NCBI GenBank assembly: GCA_023457235.1
Contig: JAEWMK010000475.1
Coordinates: forward strand, 1-27,450
Source: Bacillota bacterium
GTDB lineage: Bacteria; Bacillota; Bacilli; Bacillales; Bacillaceae_J
Reading direction: 5' to 3'
DNA: 27,450 bases
Numbering within the stretch: the stretch's first letter is position 1; each line of letters begins with the position of its first letter. This document shows positions 21,675-27,450 of this stretch, piece by piece. Under the pieces are notes generated by a model. It did not search any database and was not told the origin of the DNA. It saw nothing but the letters and a program-made list of their open reading frames with translations. A program made the translations under genes and the position numbers.

Positions 21675-22070
21675 TTAGTCCGTAAATTTTTTCAGATCAA
21701 GCTTTACTTCTATCAAATGCTGTTTATAAGCATTGATTTTCTTTTCAAATTCTAATTCATCAATTTTTCCTGCTTCAAACGTTTCTTCTAATTCTACCAT
21801 TTTGTTTAAGAGAGCCGTTCTTTTGGTTAGTAACTGCTGGAATCTGCCCTCTTCACTATCTACTAACATTTGTTCTTGCAATCTCGCTTTTTTTACTACA
21901 AAAGCGAAATAATAATAAATCCAAGCTATTAATAACACTGCAAAAATAACCATCAAAACATGCGGATTGAAGTCTCTTAACGGTGATTCATACCACATTC
22001 TTATAAGTCCTGGATTATGGAAGGAAGGAGCTGTATTCGTAATGGTTGATTCAGCGAGTAGTAAGAACAT
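21675..22070 (-). CDS. Ccm-operon membrane protein of unknown function (131 aa)
   Basis: This protein has one membrane segment at about residues 38-58 (VLMVIFAVLLIAWIYYYFAFVV) after an external N-terminal stretch, then a long charged, probably coiled-coil tail (LQEQMLVDSEEGRFQQLLTKRTALLNKMVELEETFEAGKIDELEFEKKINAYKQ is one continuous helical stretch apart from a short turn). The turn 'EAGKID..EFE' resembles the SHOCT/CcmI-like short helical motif found in the neighbouring 126-aa protein. Its ATG overlaps the stop of that gene by one base. I know no named Ccm component that matches. By position it may help scaffold CcmH/CcmF or receive apocytochrome. Confidence 0.7.
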   Translation of the reverse strand: MFLLLAESTITNTAPSFHNPGLIRMWYESPLRDFNPHVLMVIFAVLLIAWIYYYFAFVVKKARLQEQMLVDSEEGRFQQLLTKRTALLNKMVELEETFEAGKIDELEFEKKINAYKQHLIEVKLDLKKFTD

Positions 22071-22450
22071 TACGATTTCATCCTCCTTTCTTGACGAAGC
22101 AAAGCTAATTCTGCATCAATTTCATCTTCAATTTTTTTGATAATATCTGGGTTTTCCTTATGCTTAATACTCTTTCTTCCAAAATCGTTTTCATTTTTGA
22201 TAATCGTAGCTACCTCAAGCTCATAAGCCTTTTTCATACTTTGATAATCATCAAGAGAAAGCTTGTTCATCTTATAATCCATCTCAATTTCATTAAGTGT
22301 TGCATATAACTCTTCTTTTTTTATTTTGTCATCTACAAATACTGCTGTATTGTATGCGGACGATGCTTTCTTAGCCGTAAAAGGCATCCATATAAAATAT
22401 AAACACCCAATTACCAGCATGATACTGGCAATAATTGAAATTAGATCCAT
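22070..22450 (-). CDS. CcmI-like or scaffold membrane protein of the ccm operon (126 aa)
   Basis: A short external N-terminus and a single membrane helix (~4-24, ISIIASIMLVIGCLYFIWMPF) are followed by a charged helical cytoplasmic region. The stretch KKEELYATLNEIEMDYKMNKLSLDDYQSMKKAYELE resembles the N-terminal helical hairpin of CcmI/CycH proteins ('ALxELDxDxxxGKLSxEDYxxLRxxYE'). There is no TPR domain, so if it is related to CcmI it represents only the membrane module. It lies directly after ccmH, where CcmI is commonly encoded. The assignment is tentative. Confidence 0.65.
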   Translation of the reverse strand: MDLISIIASIMLVIGCLYFIWMPFTAKKASSAYNTAVFVDDKIKKEELYATLNEIEMDYKMNKLSLDDYQSMKKAYELEVATIIKNENDFGRKSIKHKENPDIIKKIEDEIDAELALLRQERRMKS

Positions 22451-22463
22451 CTTCGTTCACTTC

Positions 22464-22943
22464 CTAAAAGTACTTTTTCCGTTCTTCTTCGATCACTGAT
22501 AGTAAAATCTCATTTTCTGTCTCATCTAACGTCGATGGTTTTATTTTTTCAGTTGGCAATGAATTTCGTTTTTTTACCCATTTTTGGATTAGAATGTAAA
22601 CTAACAAGGTTGCTGCAATTAATATGAGAAAAGGTGTAATCCAAGCGGTTAAGCTAAAACCACTTTTTAAAGGAGCCTTCAATGCTTCTTCACCCATCTG
22701 GTCTACGTAATATGCTAATATTTCATCTTTGTTCATACCTTTTTGCATCATTTCGGCAACTTCTTTGTAATACAGTTGCTTTACATTACAAGTTGCTAAA
22801 TCATCATTTCCGTGGCCTTCCATGTCGAGCATTTGAACTACCGCCTGAAAGTCTTTGCGGCTGTAATCAAAGTCGTCTGCAGCTAGAGCATGAGTAGAGA
22901 TGAAAAGGATTGATAACGATAGTACAAATAATAATTTTTTCAT
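22464..22943 (-). CDS. ccmH: CcmH-like cytochrome c maturation protein with a single cysteine
   Basis: A 159-aa protein with a signal peptide (~1-21), an external domain of about 75 residues, one membrane helix (~99-117) and a cytoplasmic tail. The order and spacing follow CcmH/CycL: the redox motif region DLATCNVKQLYYKEVAEMMQKGMNKDEILAYYVDQMGEEAL, then a hydrophobic WITPFLILIAATLLVYIL. Normal CcmH has LRCxxCQ; here only C52 is left, and the position of the second Cys is Lys. It therefore cannot form the usual intramolecular disulfide but could still form a mixed disulfide with an apocytochrome or CcmG. Its gene follows ccmF, and an AAGGAGGAT ribosome site precedes the ATG. Confidence 0.8.
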   Translation of the reverse strand: MKKLLFVLSLSILFISTHALAADDFDYSRKDFQAVVQMLDMEGHGNDDLATCNVKQLYYKEVAEMMQKGMNKDEILAYYVDQMGEEALKAPLKSGFSLTAWITPFLILIAATLLVYILIQKWVKKRNSLPTEKIKPSTLDETENEILLSVIEEERKKYF

Positions 22944-22966
22944 TTTGACATCCTCCTTTTCAAAAT

Positions 22967-24952
22967 CTATGAGACCTTTCGCTCTACCCCAGTATATCTT
23001 GGTGTAATTTGATTATATTTACCGCCCCAAATCGCGAACAGAGTACCAATAATAACAACAATTCCACCAGTCCAAATCCATTTCACTAAGGGATTGATAC
23101 GAACTACAAAGGTGGCACGCTTGTCAGCCTCCCATGCACTTAGAACGGTGTAAAGGTCTTCTTGCCAACTTGACGAAAGTCCAACTCGGGTAGAAGGAGG
23201 CTGATTGGTATTTCCAAAGAAAATCTTCTCAGGGACTACTTTCCCAAGCTTTTTACCATCCTTTTCAACTGAAAGGACTGCATACACAACATCATTCATA
23301 CCTTCACGCTTTTGTCCCAATTCTTCATAAGTGACTTTAAAGTTTTCAAGCTGGATCGTTTCACCGATGGCCACTGTTTTCATTGTTTCAACATCAAAGT
23401 TTTGTGAACCGATAATCCCGATCGCCATTAAAGCAATTCCGAAATGAACGGTATATCCGCCGTATCGACGCCTATTCTTCGTCATTAAGCGAACCAATGC
23501 AACCGGGTGGGCTTCCTTCGTAACAGATCTTCTTGCCCTGACACCACGATAGATTTCTAGAATATGTGTCAGTAACATAAAGGACACGATACCAAATGAA
23601 ATCAACGGATATGCTCCACGAATTCCGAAGACGAATAAAATAACGGCAATGATTATACTTAGAATGACAGGAACCAAGAAATTTTTTTGGAGGTTTTTCA
23701 TGGATGATTTTTGCCATGCGATCAATGGGCAAACAGCCATTACAAACATTAGCCCCAACAATATCGGAGACATGACCGTATTAAAGAATGGGATTCCCAC
23801 GGTTACTTTCGTTCCTTTTACTGCTTCGGACACAAGTGGGAAGATCGTTCCCCAAAAGACGGCAAAGGTAGCGCCAACCAAGATTAAGTTATTAATTAAG
23901 AAGCTGCTTTCCTTCGATAAGAAGGATTCAAATTGCCCACTGTCCTTTTTTAACAGCTGATAGCGGCTCATCATCACATACATCGCAAATATAACGGCAA
24001 ATGCCATAAAGATTAAGAAATACGTTCCAAGATTTGAATCCCCAAATGCATGGACCGATGTTAACACTCCACTTCTTACGAGGAATGTACCAAATAATGT
24101 TAATGAGTAGGATAAAATAATTAAGCTTAAATTCCATACCTTTAGCATTTGTTTGCGTTCTTGGATCATCACTGAATGTAAAAACGCCGTTACTGTTAAC
24201 CATGGCATAAAGGAAGCATTTTCGACCGGGTCCCAAGCCCAATAGCCGCCCCAGCCTAGTTCTAAGTATGCCCACCAGCCGCCGATTACGTTACCAAGCG
24301 TTAAAAATAGCCAAGCTAAAAGCGTCCAACGTCTTGTCATCCGTATCCAAAATGAATCAACATTCTTTAACATAAGGGCCGCAATCGCAAAAGCAAATGG
24401 AACAGCCATCCCAACATACCCTAAATACAGGGTTACAGGATGAAGAATCATCCCTGGGTCCTGAAGCATTGGGTTTAATCCATTACCCTCATTTGGAATG
24501 ACTTCATTTAATTCAAAAGGTTTAGCAGTCGTTGCCAATAAATAGTAAAAGAATATGATATTTCCTAGTAGAATGGATGAAATATACGGAACCATTGGAT
24601 TTGCTTTCATCTTCTTAGAGAAAGTGACCATCGCGTTATACATCGTTAAGAAGAACGTCCATAGTAAAAGCGATCCGGCATTGCCTGCCCATAAGGCACA
24701 AAGCTTATAGATTAGGGCAAGGTCTGAGCTCGTATAGGTTGAAACATATTTAAACTGATACTGGTCTGTTCCTAGAGCTAAGAATAATAGCGTCATTAAA
24801 ATGCTGGAAATAAAGAACATCATCAAAACACTATTTTTCCCGCTGTTGATCCAGGTTTGATTTTGCTTACGAATACCAATAATAAAAGCGATTAAGGCGT
24901 AGATCGAAATAGCTAGTCCTAAATAGATCGTTACCGTTCCTATGATGTACAT
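22967..24952 (-). CDS. ccmF: Cytochrome c heme lyase CcmF
   Basis: A 661-aa polytopic protein with about 15 membrane helices. The external WWD heme motif is clear in GGWWAYLELGWGGYWAWDPVENASFMPWL (~226-254). Flanking regions carry conserved histidines (DPGMILHPVTLYLGYVGMAVPFAFA and LTSVHAFGDSN). A late segment with a periplasmic domain (MKTVAIGETIQLENFKVTYEELGQ) is typical of CcmF C-termini. It transfers heme from CcmE to the CxxCH motifs of apocytochromes. The length is normal. The AAGGAG ribosome site lies upstream of the ATG at 24952. It lies between ccmE and ccmH. Confidence 0.95.
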   Translation of the reverse strand: MYIIGTVTIYLGLAISIYALIAFIIGIRKQNQTWINSGKNSVLMMFFISSILMTLLFLALGTDQYQFKYVSTYTSSDLALIYKLCALWAGNAGSLLLWTFFLTMYNAMVTFSKKMKANPMVPYISSILLGNIIFFYYLLATTAKPFELNEVIPNEGNGLNPMLQDPGMILHPVTLYLGYVGMAVPFAFAIAALMLKNVDSFWIRMTRRWTLLAWLFLTLGNVIGGWWAYLELGWGGYWAWDPVENASFMPWLTVTAFLHSVMIQERKQMLKVWNLSLIILSYSLTLFGTFLVRSGVLTSVHAFGDSNLGTYFLIFMAFAVIFAMYVMMSRYQLLKKDSGQFESFLSKESSFLINNLILVGATFAVFWGTIFPLVSEAVKGTKVTVGIPFFNTVMSPILLGLMFVMAVCPLIAWQKSSMKNLQKNFLVPVILSIIIAVILFVFGIRGAYPLISFGIVSFMLLTHILEIYRGVRARRSVTKEAHPVALVRLMTKNRRRYGGYTVHFGIALMAIGIIGSQNFDVETMKTVAIGETIQLENFKVTYEELGQKREGMNDVVYAVLSVEKDGKKLGKVVPEKIFFGNTNQPPSTRVGLSSSWQEDLYTVLSAWEADKRATFVVRINPLVKWIWTGGIVVIIGTLFAIWGGKYNQITPRYTGVERKVS

Positions 24953-24984
24953 TTATTACTGCTCCTTCTGTCTGACTGATATCC

Positions 24985-25425
24985 TTACTTTGTTTCAGTC
25001 AGCTTTTGATGTGTTTCCGGGTCATAGTTACCTGCATCTTCTCCTTCATATTTTGAAGGACATTTTGTTTGTACTTTTTCAGCAGTGAATGAGCCATCTT
25101 TATTTACAAAGCCTTCGATGATGACAATAACTCCCTCTGAGAAATTGTCTGGTTTAACACCGGTATGCTGAACGTGTAATACATTTCCTTTTTCGTCTTT
25201 AATATCAAAACGTAAATCAATTTTGTCTGCATCCCATTTAATCGTATCTTCGATTAAATTCCCTTGGGTCATCACATAGCGGTCTTCATATTTCAGCGGC
25301 TCCTTAATAAACTCTTCAAGGGTCAACTCCGTCCCACTTGAACCAGGTGTAGCGGCGATAAGCAGGATTACTATGCCGATAAAAATTGCACTAAAACCCA
25401 TTAACATTTTTGTATTCTTTTTCAA
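24985..25425 (-). CDS. ccmE: Heme chaperone CcmE with cysteine-type heme site
   Basis: A 146-aa protein with one N-terminal anchor (~8-25) and an OB-fold domain (YVMTQGNLIEDTIKWDADKIDLRFDIKDEKGN, then EGVIVIIEGFVNKDGSFTAEKVQTKCPSKYEG). In most bacteria the heme is bound covalently by the His of HxxxY; here the aligned motif is C122-P-S-K-Y126 (CxxxY). Cys-type CcmE is known from Desulfovibrio and archaeal 'system I*' pathways. It receives heme from CcmC and hands it to CcmF. The start is TTG, nine bases after AAGGAG, and the gene follows the 329-aa protein by 13 bases. The C-terminal tail is short and acidic. Confidence 0.92.
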   Translation of the reverse strand: MKKNTKMLMGFSAIFIGIVILLIAATPGSSGTELTLEEFIKEPLKYEDRYVMTQGNLIEDTIKWDADKIDLRFDIKDEKGNVLHVQHTGVKPDNFSEGVIVIIEGFVNKDGSFTAEKVQTKCPSKYEGEDAGNYDPETHQKLTETK

Positions 25426-25438
25426 TACTTTTCACTCC

Positions 25439-26428
25439 TTATTTAGCTTTAGATAGCTTTTCCATATATTCTTTTTCATTGATTTTCCCTTCAGCAAGCA
25501 GTTTTCTTAGTTCTTTTTTATCGGCATTGGAAGGATTATTTACTTTCGTATTCCTCTGCTTTCTTTTTTTCATAAACATAACTACAAATAAAATAGCGAT
25601 AATGAGAATTAATACTATTCCAACTATTAATTCTGCATTGAAAGCACCTTTATCTATTTCAGTTTTTTCAACTTGTGCCTGTTCTTCATTAAGTGCTTCT
25701 GTTAATTCACTATGCTCTGAAGTTATTTGTTCAACCTTTTTAACAGTTGTCACATCATTGGCTTTCACATATGAAAAACTGTATTGCTTCTCATCCCCTG
25801 TTTTGACATTTTTATATTCATATAGATGCATCTTAACACCCATCGTATCTGTAGCTTGTTTTTGACTGGCTGGCGTTGCCGTTAAGCTTTCTGTTCCAAG
25901 TGGTTCGAACAGCATAATATTCATTAAGTCCGCATCCGCAATTGCCGAGTAAGAGTATGGAAACTCTTTTTGTTCATTTGTAACCTTTATTGGTGTATAG
26001 AAGTACTCCAGCATAAATTTCAAAGTTGCCCCAGGTTGAACAGCTTCTGGGAATTGTAGAATGATAGATTCTTCGTCCTCATTTAGCTTGTGCTTTATTT
26101 CTTTAACTGTTTCTTCTGTATCTGAAGTTTGAACAGCCGCAAAACTTACGGCAAAATTCTTTTCTTTTGCCGGGACCGGCACTGTTACACTTTTTATTTC
26201 CTCTTTAGATTGATTCATTAGTTTTCCATGAAAACCGATTAATAGATTTGGATCGGTTACGTTCCCATCCGGATGCAGATTATATTCAGGCATAAGTACA
26301 ATTGTCAGTTCTTCAAATTTGAATTGATTTGTCTCCGCCGCTTTCGAATCATCTGGGCTTACGAACCAGATGAAACTGAAAGTAAAAGCTATAACAATTA
26401 ATAATCCTTTATGTAAAAAGTGCTTCAT
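25439..26428 (-). CDS. Signal-anchored ccm-operon protein of unknown function (329 aa)
   Basis: First gene of the ccm operon. It has a signal peptide (~1-31, ending near SKAAE), an external beta-rich domain of about 220 residues (FEELTIVLMPEYN, LLIGFHGKLMNQS, KSVTVPVPAKEKNF, KFMLEYFYTP), a C-terminal membrane helix (~267-286, LIVGIVLILIIAILFVVMFM) with a basic stop-transfer tail, and a short SHOCT-like motif at the end (ELRKLLAEGKINEKEYMEKL). I start at the ATG at 26428, six bases after AGGGGTG; a GTG three codons earlier lies in that site. I do not recognise a named Ccm protein. By position and topology it may bind apocytochrome or heme outside the membrane, but this is a guess. Confidence 0.75.
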   Translation of the reverse strand: MKHFLHKGLLIVIAFTFSFIWFVSPDDSKAAETNQFKFEELTIVLMPEYNLHPDGNVTDPNLLIGFHGKLMNQSKEEIKSVTVPVPAKEKNFAVSFAAVQTSDTEETVKEIKHKLNEDEESIILQFPEAVQPGATLKFMLEYFYTPIKVTNEQKEFPYSYSAIADADLMNIMLFEPLGTESLTATPASQKQATDTMGVKMHLYEYKNVKTGDEKQYSFSYVKANDVTTVKKVEQITSEHSELTEALNEEQAQVEKTEIDKGAFNAELIVGIVLILIIAILFVVMFMKKRKQRNTKVNNPSNADKKELRKLLAEGKINEKEYMEKLSKAK

Positions 26429-26461
26429 AAAAGGCACCCCTTCTTTTCGAAAATAAAGTTA

Positions 26462-26492
26462 TTCTAATAAATCTACAATGATTGTATTAGAA
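26462..26492. promoter_or_regulatory. Nested palindrome upstream of the ccm operon
   Basis: Outer arms TTCTAATA (26462-26469) and TATTAGAA (26485-26492) are perfect inverted repeats. Inside and overlapping lies TACAATGATTGTA (26474-26486), a 6-1-6 palindrome that resembles a degenerate PerR/Fur-family box. It sits 35-65 bases upstream of the first ccm gene, where an operator would act. Confidence 0.4.
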
Positions 26493-26647
26493 AACGTAGG
26501 TTAATAACATAAGCACAGAACTATTGTCAAAAATCATACATATATTAATTCATAAAATCGCTACATCCGTCCGTGATAAATTTCATAGACAAACATTCTT
26601 TTCCGTTGTATTTTAGGTTGTTTTTTTATATACTAATTAATAAGAAA

Positions 26648-26678
26648 GCACCGTACATCTATGAGTGATGCACGATGC
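26648..26678 (-). terminator. Terminator of nrfA
   Basis: On the minus strand GCATCGTGCATC and GATGTACGGTGC form a 12-bp stem with two G-U pairs and a seven-base loop, followed by TTTCTTATT. It separates nrfA from the ccm operon, which must have its own promoter in 26430-26640. Confidence 0.75.
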
Positions 26679-26695
26679 CTCTGAACAAATATTAC

Positions 26696-27450
26696 TTATT
26701 TTTTAGCTGGTGCAGCAGGTGGCTGTTGAGCTGGGAAGAAAGTATTTGTTGCATGATCTTTCTTCTTAAAGTTATCAGTTTCAGCTAATACTGCTTTTGT
26801 TGCTTTTTCGATTTCAGCTTTAAGCTCATCAACATTAACACCAAGCTTAACTAGCTCTTCAGTTGCTAGAATAATAGCTTCACTCGAATATTCAGATGAC
26901 ATTTTTAGTGAATCCATTGCACCTTGCGGGTTATGGAAGCCAGTTGAATTTTCTGCAGCGATAATATCCCAGAACCATTGAGCTTTACGTACTAATTCTT
27001 GAGCTTCTGCAATTTTTGCTGCAGGTGCTTTTGCAGTAATCATCTTATTTACATAATAATGTGATGAAACAGAAATTTCTTCTGCTTTATCGAGTGCGTC
27101 TTTATGTGTATCTTGGATTGACTCTACATTATTCTTTAGTTCTTCAGCTGTCTTGTCAGCATGGCAAGTACGGCATGATGCTTCAATATTCTTAAGTGGT
27201 GAAGTCCAGTTATGAGAAGAAACTTTCTTCTTGCCGTCAGTACGCTCATAAGGCATATGGCAGTCAGCACAAGATACGCCATTTTTACCATGCGTACCTG
27301 TTGATACCATTTCAAACTCATCATGCTGTGCTTTTAACATTTGCGCACCAGATACATTGTGCTGCCAGTCACCTTCAAAGCCCTTATCTTTAGCAACTGT
27401 TTCATAGTATTCATATATTTCTTCGGGTTTGAATCCATTTGCCCAAGGGA
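26696..27450 (-). CDS. nrfA: Ammonia-forming cytochrome c nitrite reductase, C-terminal part (cut by window edge)
   Basis: The frame is open to the right edge of the window, so only the last ~250 residues are present. They begin PWANGFKPEEIYEYYETVAKDKGF and continue with NrfA landmarks: DWQHNVSGAQMLKAQHDEFE (substrate channel and calcium-site region), heme site CADCH in GVSCADCHMPY, the distal His of SSHNWTSPLKN, the fifth heme site CRTCH, and the helix FWDIIAAENSTGFHNPQGAMDSL. NrfA reduces nitrite to ammonium with six electrons outside the membrane, using electrons from NrfH and the quinol pool. The tail is Pro/Ala/Lys-rich (PAQQPPAAPAKK). nrfH and the CxxCK catalytic site lie outside the window. 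It is transcribed toward the ccm operon, which matures it. Confidence 0.95.
   Translation of the reverse strand, partial: PWANGFKPEEIYEYYETVAKDKGFEGDWQHNVSGAQMLKAQHDEFEMVSTGTHGKNGVSCADCHMPYERTDGKKKVSSHNWTSPLKNIEASCRTCHADKTAEELKNNVESIQDTHKDALDKAEEISVSSHYYVNKMITAKAPAAKIAEAQELVRKAQWFWDIIAAENSTGFHNPQGAMDSLKMSSEYSSEAIILATEELVKLGVNVDELKAEIEKATKAVLAETDNFKKKDHATNTFFPAQQPPAAPAKK

Noticed and set aside
1..27450. CRISPR arrays, tRNA or rRNA genes, intact insertion sequences
   Set aside because: I saw no regularly spaced direct repeats, no tRNA-like or rRNA-like sequence and no transposase frame anywhere in the window.

Overview
The window looks like the chromosome of a spore-forming, low-GC member of the Bacillaceae. 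The sequence shows the N-terminal half of the mother-cell sigma factor SigK, Bacillus-type 7-1-7 Fur and Zur operators, strong GGAGG ribosome sites, frequent TTG starts, a ~150-bp structured Bacillales repeat, and a complete cytochrome c maturation (Ccm) set next to an ammonia-forming nitrite reductase (NrfA). Such a strain would be expected to respire nitrite to ammonium. I cannot name the species.

Region 1 (1 to ~5,709): an OLD-family ATPase/TOPRIM nuclease and a UvrD-like helicase form a Gabija-like antiphage pair on the minus strand. An orphan ParA-type ATPase follows on the plus strand, bracketed by two related 19-bp motifs. At ~5,700 this block abuts a sigK reading frame that is intact to residue 143 and then ends in nine foreign residues. 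The simplest reading is that the block is one end of a skin-like sigK-intervening element. The other sigK half and the recombinase would lie beyond the left edge.

Region 2 (6,200-8,200): a two-domain YtkA-like lipoprotein diverges from a zinc-type ABC solute-binding lipoprotein preceded by two Zur boxes, one of them perfect.

Region 3 (8,200-11,800): a Fur-box-rich iron-storage locus. An IMEF ferritin-like cargo with a C-terminal LTVGSLK targeting peptide precedes a 282-aa family 1 encapsulin shell. Around them sit a DUF2325 protein, a 52-aa Cys-rich DUF1540 protein, and two unrecognised proteins (118 and 154 aa) that also have Fur boxes.

Region 4 (11,800-13,700): a small membrane protein, a Dps miniferritin and a secreted thermonuclease-like lipoprotein.

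Region 5 (13,700-18,700): iron uptake. An EfeM/EfeO lipoprotein has its own Fur boxes. A second Fur-controlled operon encodes, with overlapping reading frames, an unusually long FTR1/EfeU permease, a membrane-anchored pentaheme cytochrome c and a four-helix membrane protein with two His pairs suited to diheme b binding. No EfeB peroxidase is present. A reductive, cytochrome-fed iron importer is proposed.

Region 6 (18,800-27,450): an eleven-gene minus-strand Ccm operon in the order 329-aa protein, ccmE, ccmF, ccmH, 126-aa protein, 131-aa protein, ccmA, ccmB, ccmC, ccmD, ccmG. It lies downstream of the 3' part of nrfA. CcmE has a Cys-type heme site (CxxxY) and CcmH retains a single Cys, as in variant 'system I*' pathways. 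This pathway would supply heme to both NrfA and the pentaheme cytochrome.
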